Shown: positions 18,212 through 25,722, counted from the stretch's first letter. The stretch: 44,680 nucleotides of DNA from Methanomicrobia archaeon (GCA_030603445.1 JAUVXU010000003.1:87059-131738); one strand, 5' to 3'. Notes: generated from the sequence alone by a model not told the origin. Made by a program: numbers and translations.

Positions 18212-18861
18212 TGGATGATGACTGCATAATTATACTAAGCGGCGGGCTTGACAGCACGGTGCTTGCCTACCATGTGCTTGATAAAGGGCTTCGCCCCCTG
18301 CTTTTAACATTTGATTATGGGCAAAAACATACAAAAGAGATTGCCATGGCAAAACAAACTGCAGAGGTGTTAAATCTTAGGCACCTTGTGATAAGACTGC
18401 CCCTAAATGAGATCTTTAAGTACAGCTCCCTGTTAAAGGGTGGTTCTGACATTCCCGAAGGGCGCTACACTAAAGAGTCGCAAAGAAGCACAGTGGTCCC
18501 AAACAGGAACATGATACTCCTTGCAGTCGCTGCCGGTGTTGCGGAGGATAGGGGAATTTCAAAATTATACTACGGTGCGCACAGCAACGATCGCGCCATA
18601 TATCCTGACTGCAGGCCGGAATTCATAGATGCAGTAAGCGAAGCTACAAAAAAGGGGACGTACAACAACGTAGAGATAATAGCTCCTTTCAAAGAGTGTA
18701 CGAAAGCAGAGGTAGTAAAGGAGGGTGTGCGATTAGATGTACCCTTCAAGAACACATGGAGTTGCTACAAAGGAGAGAAAACCCCCTGTGGGAAGTGCGG
18801 TACATGTGTTGAGAGAAAAGAGGCATTCAAGCTCGCAGGAGCTAAGGATCCAGGTGATTAA
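18211..18861 (+). CDS. queC: 7-cyano-7-deazaguanine synthase QueC
   Basis: 216 residues, an ATP-dependent PP-loop enzyme that turns 7-carboxy-7-deazaguanine and ammonia into preQ0. It has the PP-loop SGGLDST (residues 10-16) and the C-terminal zinc site C185, C193, C196, C199 (SCYKGEKTPCGKCGTC). The start is GTG at 18211 directly behind an AGGAGGGGGG stretch, in a TAGTG overlap with queE. folE begins 2 bases after its stop. Confidence 0.94.
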   Translation: MDDDCIIILSGGLDSTVLAYHVLDKGLRPLLLTFDYGQKHTKEIAMAKQTAEVLNLRHLVIRLPLNEIFKYSSLLKGGSDIPEGRYTKESQRSTVVPNRNMILLAVAAGVAEDRGISKLYYGAHSNDRAIYPDCRPEFIDAVSEATKKGTYNNVEIIAPFKECTKAEVVKEGVRLDVPFKNTWSCYKGEKTPCGKCGTCVERKEAFKLAGAKDPGD

Positions 18862-18863
18862 GA

Positions 18864-19397
18864 ATGGAAGATAGCATTAGAGAAGTAATGAGCAAAATGA
18901 GGGAAAAATACGGATTTTTCAATGATGAGGAAATAGAGAACACCCCAAAGAGAATAGAGAAATTCTTTGAAGAGTGGGCAAGAAATAGGGAGTACAAGTT
19001 CACCGTATTTGAAAATGAGGAAGGATACGACCAGATGGTCATACTAAAAGTGCCCAACTTTTACTCCATGTGTTCCCATCATCTGTTGCCTTTCTTTGGT
19101 GAAGTGGCAATAGGTTATATCCCTGGCAAGAAGATATGCGGCATATCAAAACTTGCAAGGCTTGTGAAAAAATATGCATCACAGCCGCAACTGCAGGAAA
19201 ACATGACCCAGCAGATACTCAATGGATTGAAAAGAGACCTTGACACAGAAGACGTAATGATCGTAGTGAAGGCCAGGCATCTTTGCATGGAGATAAGAGG
19301 AGTAAAAGCACAAAAACCCCTTATGATCACCTCGGCCATATCTGGCGTCTTTAAAAATCAAGAACCACGCGAGGAGTTTATGCGCCTCATAGAATAG
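18864..19397 (+). CDS. folE: GTP cyclohydrolase I (FolE, type IA)
   Basis: 177 residues. It forms dihydroneopterin triphosphate from GTP, the input of QueD. The zinc site of the type IA enzyme is intact: C70 and H73 in MCSHHLLPFFG and C141 in ARHLCMEIRGV; NTPKRIEKFF and SQPQLQENMTQQI are further family signatures. Many Euryarchaeota use the unrelated MptA type for this step, so the bacterial-type enzyme within the operon is notable. GGTGAT before the ATG at 18864 serves as its ribosome binding site. All four enzymes from GTP to preQ0 are thus in one transcript. Confidence 0.93.
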   Translation: MEDSIREVMSKMREKYGFFNDEEIENTPKRIEKFFEEWARNREYKFTVFENEEGYDQMVILKVPNFYSMCSHHLLPFFGEVAIGYIPGKKICGISKLARLVKKYASQPQLQENMTQQILNGLKRDLDTEDVMIVVKARHLCMEIRGVKAQKPLMITSAISGVFKNQEPREEFMRLIE

Positions 19398-19426
19398 ATG
19401 GGATAGCCCTAAAACTATCTACAGAA

Positions 19427-20089
19427 TCATCCTGTCAAGTACGCCCTCTTTGCAAATATGTTGTAAAGTGCTGCTTGTGGAATGTTGCCAGTGACTTTAT
19501 CCTTGACAATAAGTGTCGTCACAAGCCCATCAGAAGATTTAGTAAAAAGCATGTCATGTCCTATACAAAGGCCTATTAAGACGTTTATCTCCGTCCCTAA
19601 CTTGTTTAGTATCTCAGCTTGCGTTATTGGGTTGCATGAAGCTTCAAATGTATCAGGGCCGCGTATCTTAACATCTTTTGGTATCCCTACCTCTGATTTG
19701 TCTATTCCGCCGCATTTGCAAAGCACGGCATCAACTTCAAGACCGAAAGAATCGAATATAGATCCTATTGCAGCAGCCTCGTTGCTTACCGACTTGCAAA
19801 AGGCAAGGCCTATATGCGTCTTCCCTGTCTCTTTTGCATATTCTACTATTTCACGTATCCTAGGATAACATGGTGCATTCTTGTCATTGATCTTGCAAAA
19901 TCCCTCTTTCTCGACCCTAGCTGCAGGCACGTTTAGGTTTTTGACATCCTCAGAAAGGCTCACATCCCTGGCCTTCTCAAAAGTTGAGGGAAATAATATC
20001 ATAGGGCAGTCTTGCGGAGCTTTATCTTTATCCCAGCTTCCGGCAAAGCAGAAGTAGCCTGGACATTTGTCACATCTAACTGTACTCAT
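19427..20089 (-). CDS. DUF1847 cysteine-rich protein
   Basis: 220 residues with cysteines in a pattern that suggests a metal cluster: RCDKCPGYFC at the N-terminus, a further Cys in PQDCPM, CKINDKNAPCYPR, LAFCKS, VLCKCGG, ASCNP and LIGLCIGHD. The GLAFCKSVSNEA and LCIGHDMLF stretches are hallmarks of DUF1847, found in anaerobic bacteria and archaea and of unknown function. Single gene, convergent with folE. An AT-rich TATA-like stretch lies about 20124-20138. Confidence 0.8.
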   Translation of the reverse strand: MSTVRCDKCPGYFCFAGSWDKDKAPQDCPMILFPSTFEKARDVSLSEDVKNLNVPAARVEKEGFCKINDKNAPCYPRIREIVEYAKETGKTHIGLAFCKSVSNEAAAIGSIFDSFGLEVDAVLCKCGGIDKSEVGIPKDVKIRGPDTFEASCNPITQAEILNKLGTEINVLIGLCIGHDMLFTKSSDGLVTTLIVKDKVTGNIPQAALYNIFAKRAYLTG

Positions 20090-20380
20090 AGTTTCACTTC
20101 CACATCAAAAAATGAATCAGGTATAATAAATATACCGGTGTAGATTATTCCTCTTCTGGCGAAAGAGTGCTTGTAACTGTCATCTCTTTTGAGTATGTTG
20201 GATAATCAGATTCATGATATTTTAGCTATTACAGGAGGTCTTCTCGCTGTAATTTAAGATAAATTGTCTAGATAAATGAAACTATTTTTGTGAAAAATTT
20301 TTTTATATTTTCTAACTTTCAACGTATGCCATTATTAAACTGTAGAAAAAGTAAAGTTTGATTCTAGCTAGATGTTTGTG
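20090..20380. other. Non-coding AT-rich gap
   Basis: About 290 bases between DUF1847 and the zinc-ribbon gene. Apart from the presumed DUF1847 promoter I see no gene or RNA. A 26-codon open stretch on the minus strand near 20150-20230 has no usable start codon. Confidence 0.4.
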
Positions 20381-20408
20381 TTAAAAAAAAATTAAAAAAG
20401 AAAAAATA
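20381..20408 (-). terminator. T-rich terminator of the zinc-ribbon gene
   Basis: On the minus strand three runs of T (six, six and nine) follow closely after the stop of the gene at 20442, the form of an archaeal intrinsic terminator. Confidence 0.55.
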
Positions 20409-20416
20409 TTAGATAT

Positions 20417-20455
20417 AATTAGTACTTCTTATAAGATACAATTAGTACTTCTTAT
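20417..20455. repeat. 16-bp direct repeat across the end of the zinc-ribbon gene
   Basis: AATTAGTACTTCTTAT occurs at 20417-20432 and again at 20440-20455, a 23-base period. The right copy contains the stop codon and the last codons of the zinc-ribbon gene, so the left copy looks like a small tandem duplication of its 3' end. Confidence 0.8.
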
Positions 20456-20603
20456 GTTTCTGGTAACAGTCCCGACAATATACAGGTCTGCCTTCCGCTG
20501 GTACGAAAGGTACTTCGCACTCTTCGCCACAATCTGCGCAGGTTGCCTTGTGCATTTCGCGTGGCCCAAAACTTCGTCTATTGCTTCGATCATTGAATCC
20601 CAT
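20442..20603 (-). CDS. Small CxxC...CxxC zinc-ribbon protein
   Basis: 53 residues, basic at the N-terminus (MGFNDRSNRRSF) and carrying CADC followed 17 residues later by CRDC, with the connecting EVPFVPAEGRPVYC and terminal YQKHKKY. This is the widespread CxxC-x17-CxxC zinc-ribbon family of prokaryotes, whose role is not established; nucleic-acid binding is likely. GAGGTGA precedes the ATG at 20603 at good spacing. A possible TATA box (minus strand, about 20729-20739) would give a leader of about 100 bases. Confidence 0.8.
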   Translation of the reverse strand: MGFNDRSNRRSFGPREMHKATCADCGEECEVPFVPAEGRPVYCRDCYQKHKKY

Positions 20604-20614
20604 GGATAATTCAC

Positions 20615-20980
20615 CTCACTTCAAGTTTTCCCATATCAAATCTCACGGAAATACTCAAGAATTACAACAATCTAAAGCAATTCTCCCTGTATTATCTATG
20701 GGTATGACCAGATTTATTAGGTTAATGCTTTTTAAATCTTTCGGCCAAAGACAAGTTCAAGATATTTGAAATAAACAGTTTATAGCCTTCTTACTGATAA
20801 ATAAAGGGGTATTTATCAATGAAAATATAATTTTCAGTTTTATAATCTGACTTTAACACTTGTTTGAACTACTTCAATTCTTTTTTATGATTTTACTCTT
20901 TATTAGCCATTCTTTATCATAAAAGTATCTTCGTTACTGAACACTGTTCCTTACCTTAAGTTCGTTTTCCTTTTAAAGGG
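20615..20980. other. Gap with only promoter-like AT-rich sequence
   Basis: This 366-base stretch contains the likely promoter of the minus-strand zinc-ribbon gene (GATTTAAAAAGC near 20729-20740). Nothing else in it can be supported as a gene. Confidence 0.4.
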
Positions 20981-20990
20981 ATGAATCTAC

Positions 20991-20999
20991 CTATATGTA
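20991..20999 (+). promoter_or_regulatory. TATA box for the DUF1102-receiver operon
   Basis: CTATATGTA, centred 25-26 bases before the ATG at 21020. It places the start at 21020, where the signal peptide begins, and argues against the in-frame ATG at 20981. Confidence 0.5.
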
Positions 21000-21019
21000 T
21001 AACTTATGAGCTGAACCTT

Positions 21020-21493
21020 ATGAGAAAGATACTACTCGCATTCCTCATACTCCCCCTCATACTGGGAATTACGGCAACAGGTGCCTTTACATCCGTATCG
21101 GCGGACAGGGTTGCGAATATAACAGTAGCAGACGATACAAATGCACTTCTAGCATTAACACCTTACAATGGGCCCAATGGAGCATATTTTGTTGACACTA
21201 ACAATGATGGTGCGTATGAATTAAGGGTAGGCAATGCCGCCACTGGACTTAACGTAGACTCCACCATTATTATAGAGAACATATTTGCCATAACAAACAA
21301 TGGCACGCAAACTGTCACTGTAACTTTAACGGACATAGGTGCATATAACGACCGAACAGACTTTGGGATAGTGGAAAATGGAGTAAGTCTAGGCGTAGGC
21401 CAGAGTGTTGTAGTATCACTACGCATCAATACAAATGGACTTAAAGAAGGAACGGAGCTGCTAGACTCCATCCTCATAAAAGCAGAAAAATAA
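21020..21493 (+). CDS. Secreted DUF1102 surface protein
   Basis: 157 residues. A signal peptide (MRKILLAFLILPLILGITATG) is followed directly by AFTSVSADRVANITVADD, the opening signature of DUF1102. The rest is all-beta (NVDSTIIIENIFAITNNGTQ), with several NxT glycosylation sites. DUF1102 proteins are known mainly from haloarchaea and resemble the TasA/camelysin class of secreted fibre or matrix proteins; no enzymatic residues are visible. A receiver-domain gene starts 13 bases downstream. Confidence 0.75.
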   Translation: MRKILLAFLILPLILGITATGAFTSVSADRVANITVADDTNALLALTPYNGPNGAYFVDTNNDGAYELRVGNAATGLNVDSTIIIENIFAITNNGTQTVTVTLTDIGAYNDRTDFGIVENGVSLGVGQSVVVSLRINTNGLKEGTELLDSILIKAEK

Positions 21494-21506
21494 TGAGGAA
21501 TAAGAC

Positions 21507-21917
21507 ATGATTTCATGCGGAATTGTATCCGTGGAAGATAACAAGACCGATGCACTAGTTATTAAACGTACTTTAAAGCAATTAACTCATGAAAACGTTA
21601 CTATCCTAAAAGATGGAAAAGAGGCACTTAATTTTTTCAATGACAGCACAAAAACACCGTGCCTAATAATGCTTGATATCAATCTGCCACTATACAACGG
21701 ATTAGAACTCTTGGAAAAAATCCGCAATATAGAACACCTGCGCTATACCCCAATTATTATCTTCTCCTCATCGCACCTGGATGAAGAAATAAAAGAAGCG
21801 TACAAACTCGGTGCAAACTGCTATGTTGCAAAACCAAGTTCTCATGAAAAACTCGAAGACTCTATCAAAGAGATATATAAGTTCTGGTTTAATATAGCAA
21901 AAATCACGAACAACTAA
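21507..21917 (+). CDS. Stand-alone response-regulator receiver domain
   Basis: 136 residues, a single CheY-like domain: acidic pocket (VEDNKTDA), phosphoacceptor Asp in LIMLDINLP, switch Ser in IIFSSSH and the conserved Lys in VAKPSS. The late VWN-type tail (YKFWFNIA) is common in Rcp1-like lone receivers. There is no output domain and no histidine kinase in the window. The 13-base gap after the DUF1102 gene suggests a shared transcript. Confidence 0.88.
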   Translation: MISCGIVSVEDNKTDALVIKRTLKQLTHENVTILKDGKEALNFFNDSTKTPCLIMLDINLPLYNGLELLEKIRNIEHLRYTPIIIFSSSHLDEEIKEAYKLGANCYVAKPSSHEKLEDSIKEIYKFWFNIAKITNN

Positions 21918-22022
21918 CGATTGTTACTAAAAATACACCAATTATTTCCCCTTATTATTATAATGCACCAAAAACCAAACAATTAATAAGAATGAATATA
22001 CTAAATAAATAAGGGTGTACAA

Positions 22023-22226
22023 GTGGAGGAAAATGAATTAGATGCCAAGGAGAAGAAAATGTTTCTCCTAACTCCTGATGGAGCATTGAAAAATGTGACT
22101 TCTCAAGCCAAGATTACACGTTCACTCCTTAATTCGCCTTCCATCGACAAGGAAGAATTTCTAAATGTTCTTGAAAATTTGATTAAGGAACTTGAGGAAG
22201 AACTATCTAAAAATCCTCAGAAATAG
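22023..22226 (+). CDS. Small charged protein of unknown function
   Basis: 67 residues from a GTG start preceded by AGGGTG. The chain is highly charged and ends in an amphipathic helix (FLNVLENLIKELEEELSK), which may form a coiled coil. No family is recognised. An AAATAAATAAGG stretch just upstream may be a TATA box. It is native chromosome: the integrated element begins downstream. Confidence 0.5.
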   Translation: MEENELDAKEKKMFLLTPDGALKNVTSQAKITRSLLNSPSIDKEEFLNVLENLIKELEEELSKNPQK

Positions 22227-22361
22227 GCAGGCACGCACATTATAAAACACAGATCCACAACCCCAAGTGGAGTGAACATTTCTCTTGTGTCGAATTAGAT
22301 TTTTTTTATGATATAATGGATAATTAATGGGGAAGATAGGAAATACAGCTTTTGCCTAAAT

Positions 22362-22429
22362 AAAAGAAAGTAATGGCGCCGAGGTAGGGATTTGAACCCT
22401 AGCTCCCCGGAGGGGAACTGGCTCTCAAG
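22362..22429 (-). repeat. Attachment-site copy: 3' fragment of tRNA-Ser
   Basis: 68 bases identical to 25655-25722. It holds the tRNA-Ser 3' half, from the anticodon loop through the variable arm, T arm, acceptor 3' strand and CCA, plus 12 flanking bases. It lacks the 5' half and cannot be a working tRNA. This is the far attachment site left by integration into the intact tRNA gene at 25667-25756. Confidence 0.92.
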
Positions 22430-22439
22430 ACCCTCCTAG

Positions 22440-22821
22440 GGGTATTCTTCCTCGCCCATGCCATTCCACTGATTCGGTTTTGTACTCCTTACTAACGGAG
22501 AACTAATATTTAATATTTTACGAAATTGGCCTTTCGCCATTGCACAATGTATCCGTGGACACTTGTATAAATAACCCTTTGCACACATATCTAAACAAAC
22601 ATTGGTCCTTCCAATGTTCTTCCTCCTACAGGGCCCCGGGCCCACCTTTTCAGAGGGTGACTATGACAAAGGAAAAGATACTGTCCGCGTGCTGGCTGCT
22701 CGTCATGTCGCAAGAATAGTGATGATTATTTTTCATATAATTGATTAATTATATGATTTAATTCAAAATAATTCCAATAGTATGAATATTAATCAAAAAT
22801 ATAGTAATATCAGGCGGTATG
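22440..22821. other. Non-coding left end of the element
   Basis: Contains a perfect 8-bp hairpin with a 5-base loop (22598-22618, AACATTGG/CCAATGTT), a GC block at 22629-22643 inside AT-rich DNA, and an 18-codon reading frame at 22663-22719 with an AGAGGGTGA ribosome binding site, which may be the remnant of a signal peptide. No larger gene can be supported. Confidence 0.4.
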
Positions 22822-22829
22822 TTTATATC
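22822..22829 (+). promoter_or_regulatory. TATA box for the element's secreted-protein operon
   Basis: TTTATATC, which would start transcription near 22852 and leave a leader of about 8 bases before the ATG at 22860. Confidence 0.5.
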
Positions 22830-22859
22830 TAGGTATTGCGATATTGTTCCAGTGATACC

Positions 22860-24083
22860 ATGAAAAGGAAATACATCTGCATACCAGTGATGGTATTGAT
22901 GATATGTGCACTCTTCCCGGGGATGATGATCTCCGGGGACTGTGAAAGCTGCAGTACTGAAGATGTCACGCCGTATACCTCCCAGTATCTGCGTGAATCA
23001 AGTCTCGAAACCGACGAAATGCTTGATACACTGTTTCAGAATATTTCTAAGAAAACAGAATTACTCACTGAGATGCTCAAAAACGTACCATCCAAAGAAG
23101 ATGAAGAGCTTTCCTCACTAATAGACGATTTCTACACAGATTACATATACTATCTTCATTACAATTACCAGAAAGCGACTCTAGAAACAGTAAGTGCAAT
23201 GACAAGTGAGAGTAACAATTACTTGCTTATAAATGAGATAGACAAGCAGATAGAACGCTCCGAACTGGAGATGGCATTTCTGCAATACGAAAATTTGACA
23301 CGTGAAGTTGATGCGCAGTATGATATTCTGAGATTATACTATGCCCCTACAGAGGACACACAGGTCGAGTATGGAGTAGTGTTTGATAACATTCTTTTCC
23401 TTTACAAAGAACTAACGAACCTTAATACACGTTATGCCAGACTCATGACGGAGTATAATATTTCACTACAAGCAGAAAAACAAGAAATACTTATGAGATC
23501 TCTGGTAATATGCGACACTCCTGGAACTGGCGATAGCTTGCAAAGTTACCAACAATATTACATGGCAAGTTTTGCTTGGGTAAAAGCGTGGGTTGGTGTG
23601 TATAGCAGCCAGGTCCCAAACACAGATTATTTCATAGGGGAATTTTGTACTGGCACTAAAAACACGCTGGACGGGTACCTTGCTATCGCAAATGATGAGT
23701 ATGATCCATGGAATGTTGGGTCCATTCAGGTAAAATACTTCTTCATAGCCAATCAGAGCACACACCAGCATAATGCTATTTACGAGGGGAATAGGTCGAA
23801 CTATAACCTTAATGGCAACTATTCTATTGGGGGGAGGCAGGTGTCTTTTACAAATGGCACAGGATGGACATATGGCGTTTCATATGACGGCTCCAGCACG
23901 CCATCAAATGGGAACTATCGCTTCTACGTAAACGCGGATTGGTTTATTACGTACCAGGCCTGCTGCATACCGTCTTGGCCCCCCGATAATACAATATATC
24001 CCCAATGGTGCAATAAACACTGCGGCGGCTGCTTTGCATGCGATGATGGCGCGGACCAGAACTTTATTATTGATGAACCCTAA
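22860..24083 (+). CDS. Exported cargo protein A of the integrated element (unknown family)
   Basis: 407 residues with a signal peptide (MKRKYICIPVMVLMICALFPG). The mature N-terminal half is helical and acidic, with likely coiled coil (residues about 40-210; SELEMAFLQYENL, YKELTNLNTRYARL). The C-terminal half is beta-rich and aromatic (NLNGNYSIGGRQVSF, GYLAIANDEYDPWNVG) and ends with a Cys cluster (QACCIPSW...WCNKHCGGCFAC), probably disulfides or a bound metal. There are about seven NxS/T sites. No known family is recognised. The stop overlaps the next gene's ATG (TAATG), so the two are translated together. An in-frame TTG at 22836 is a less likely start. Confidence 0.7.
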   Translation: MKRKYICIPVMVLMICALFPGMMISGDCESCSTEDVTPYTSQYLRESSLETDEMLDTLFQNISKKTELLTEMLKNVPSKEDEELSSLIDDFYTDYIYYLHYNYQKATLETVSAMTSESNNYLLINEIDKQIERSELEMAFLQYENLTREVDAQYDILRLYYAPTEDTQVEYGVVFDNILFLYKELTNLNTRYARLMTEYNISLQAEKQEILMRSLVICDTPGTGDSLQSYQQYYMASFAWVKAWVGVYSSQVPNTDYFIGEFCTGTKNTLDGYLAIANDEYDPWNVGSIQVKYFFIANQSTHQHNAIYEGNRSNYNLNGNYSIGGRQVSFTNGTGWTYGVSYDGSSTPSNGNYRFYVNADWFITYQACCIPSWPPDNTIYPQWCNKHCGGCFACDDGADQNFIIDEP

Positions 24084-24808
24084 TGGCATATGGCTGTGAT
24101 ATAATAAAGAATAATCCTTGGCACACCATTCTGACACTGTCCCTCCTTTACTGCATAATGTGCAGTGGTTGCATAACAGACAAGGGCAACGAAGAAACAA
24201 TACCTCCGACAACGACAGTAGCGCCGACCACGGTACACACCCTGCCAATATACGCGTCCTTCCTGCAGGAGAAGATGGCGGAGTCGGAGGCCGCTTACGA
24301 GGCAGCATCGGCGGAATGGCAAAGAACCCTCGAGGCGTTCCTAGCCCTGGCGGGGTCGCCGGATTCGGGGCAGGACGATCTATATCAAGCGTACACAGAC
24401 TACGATGCGGCGTTACGGGAATACGAGCGCGTGCTGCAGGAATACTGCCGCAGGTCGATACTGACCGAGTACACCATCATCATCGAGGGAGACCTGCTGG
24501 CGCTGAAGAAGGAGACGATCCCTTTCAGTAGCCCGACCGGGATGACCTACACCTACGGGGTGCTGAACATGGGAGCTGAAGAATATATGGTCCACACAAG
24601 CGATATGGAGTTTCTTATCATGAGTGGCATTGGGGGGCAGGAATCTCGCCAGGAGCTCCTTGAGGCTATCGAAAGGATGGAGGAGTTCCTTCCAGAATAC
24701 CACGACATGATCATAGGGTACGTTTACGGCAAACTGAACAAGGTTTTGGTCTGTCAATCGGTCTACTCGGACATCCTGGAATACGGTTGCGACATCGGCT
24801 ACATCTAA
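24083..24808 (+). CDS. Exported lipoprotein-like cargo protein B of the integrated element (unknown family)
   Basis: 241 residues. A hydrophobic N-terminus ends in a lipobox-like CIMCSGC, followed by a Thr/Pro linker (PPTTTVAPTTVHT), a long helical acidic stretch (MAESEAAYEAASAEWQ..., about residues 65-130) and a mixed C-terminal domain (SRQELLEAIERMEEFLPEYHDM). It is probably a lipid-anchored surface protein. No family is recognised. The gene overlaps protein A by one base. Its middle is far more GC-rich than protein A and the host genes, which points to a different source or recombination within the element. Confidence 0.65.
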   Translation: MAYGCDIIKNNPWHTILTLSLLYCIMCSGCITDKGNEETIPPTTTVAPTTVHTLPIYASFLQEKMAESEAAYEAASAEWQRTLEAFLALAGSPDSGQDDLYQAYTDYDAALREYERVLQEYCRRSILTEYTIIIEGDLLALKKETIPFSSPTGMTYTYGVLNMGAEEYMVHTSDMEFLIMSGIGGQESRQELLEAIERMEEFLPEYHDMIIGYVYGKLNKVLVCQSVYSDILEYGCDIGYI

Positions 24809-24835
24809 TCCCGCAAGAAGCAAGACCCCCAGCCC

Positions 24836-24859
24836 TTTTCTTTTTCTTCCCTTTTTTTT
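24836..24859 (+). terminator. T-rich terminator after cargo protein B
   Basis: A pyrimidine tract ending in eight T (24852-24859) begins 28 bases after the stop at 24808, in an otherwise GC-rich part of the element. It suits the end of the two-gene transcript, and lies just before the convergent integrase remnant. Confidence 0.5.
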
Positions 24860-24863
24860 ACCA

Positions 24864-25575
24864 TCAACATCTGCAGAACTGTCTAGCCTGTCCCTTGCAC
24901 GAAGCCATCTTCGGCCTCTTCATGTGGGCCTTCCTGGCGTACTTCTTGACTAGCGCCCCCATGCTGTTGGGGGACATCTTGTTGCCCCTGCTCGAGGTGA
25001 AGAAATAGTCGTGCTCCGCATCGGGGCGGCGGCGGAGCCACTGGGCTAAGGCATCGGCGGCGTCCTTGTGGAGGATGCAGTCCGCCTCGGTATGGGGGTC
25101 TTGCTGCCGTGCACGGTGAGGACGCGCTCCTCCAGATTGAGATCTTATACCCTGATGTTTGTGACCTCCGTCCGGCGAAGCCCGCCGTACAGCATGAGGC
25201 ACAGCATGAGGCACAGCATGGCGTAGTCCCGTATCGAGTCGCACGCGTACAGGAGCCTCGTCGCCTCTATCTCCGTGAGATACGTCACGCCGAGGTATCG
25301 GTCGGCGGCTTGATGTCCGGGGGATCGATGTCAGCGTATCCGCAGTAGTGCTTCACTGTCTTGCAGTAGTTGCGCAGCCTTGATGCCGACCTATCATTGT
25401 CGAGGAGATGGGAATATACGGCGAGGAGATCCTCAGCGGAAGGGAAGGGCGTCCCAGCTCGCCTGGCTATGAACAGGTAATCCTTCCTCAACCATTCGCA
25501 GTATGTCTTGGAAAGCCCTTTTGCCCTCAGGTGGGAATAAAATTTATCGGAGAACGTAATAAGGTCTGATTTCAT
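24864..25575 (-). pseudogene. Tyrosine recombinase (integrase), degraded
   Basis: The N-terminal core-binding domain is readable from the ATG at 25575 (GGGAGG ribosome binding site): FSDKFYSHLRAKGLSKTY. A frameshift near 25300 moves the gene to a frame reading RYLGVTYLTEIEATRLLYAC and then YGGLRRTEV, with the first catalytic Arg. An in-frame TAA follows at 25145-25147, and a second frameshift near 25090 leads into ILHKDAADALAQWL and SPNSMGALVKKYARK. The sequence then stops without the HxxR, second His and Tyr of the active site. At least three lesions plus a lost C-terminus mean it cannot recombine DNA. Confidence 0.85.
25190..25220. repeat. 12-bp tandem repeat inside the integrase remnant
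   Basis: CAGCATGAGGCA occurs at 25190-25201 and 25202-25213, with a partial third copy to 25220. In the integrase frame it inserts an extra MLCL into the helix before YGGLRR. It looks like a slippage duplication after the gene lost function. Confidence 0.75.
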
Positions 25576-25654
25576 GGGTACTAGCCTCCCGAGCCAGTGT
25601 TCATATTTCATTAGGATATTATTACGGAAAACTAAAATAATGCCATATTTTCAC

Positions 25655-25722
25655 AAAAGAAAGTAATGGCGCCGAGGTAGGGATTTGAACCCTAGCTCCC
25701 CGGAGGGGAACTGGCTCTCAAG
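25655..25722 (-). repeat. Attachment-site copy within the intact tRNA-Ser
   Basis: The 68-base sequence shared with 22362-22429. Identity begins exactly at the anticodon loop of the tRNA and continues 12 bases past the CCA end, so the crossover used the tRNA 3' half. Confidence 0.92.

Larger units (their letters stand above)
22430..25722. mobile_element. 3.3-kb integrated element in tRNA-Ser
   Basis: The element lies between two perfect 68-bp repeats of the tRNA-Ser 3' half, and the intact tRNA is kept at the integrase end. That is the geometry of tyrosine-recombinase integration into tRNA genes. Contents: a 400-base non-coding left end, two overlapping genes for exported proteins (22860-24808) and a broken integrase (24864-25575). 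Composition is uneven: about 22 G+C in 60 bases at 23161-23220, but 41 of 60 at 24301-24360 and 43 of 60 at 25021-25080. The element is probably fixed, since its integrase is defective. Confidence 0.85.

Noticed and set aside
20150-20230. Minus-strand open stretch reading like a protein tail (HESDYPTYSKEMTV...)
   Set aside because: A stop codon lies just upstream, and the only ATG leaves 12 codons; probably chance.
22374-22460. A second tRNA-Ser gene
   Set aside because: Identity with the true gene stops at the anticodon loop; the 5' half is replaced by unrelated sequence.
22436-22645. 69-codon minus-strand frame at the left end of the element
   Set aside because: It starts inside a GC block at a GTG with no proper ribosome binding site, runs into the tRNA fragment region, and shows no domain pattern.
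22663-22719. 18-codon frame with a good ribosome binding site (MTKEKILSACWLLVMSQE)
   Set aside because: Too short to call a gene; it may be the remnant of a signal peptide. Noted only within the non-coding left end.
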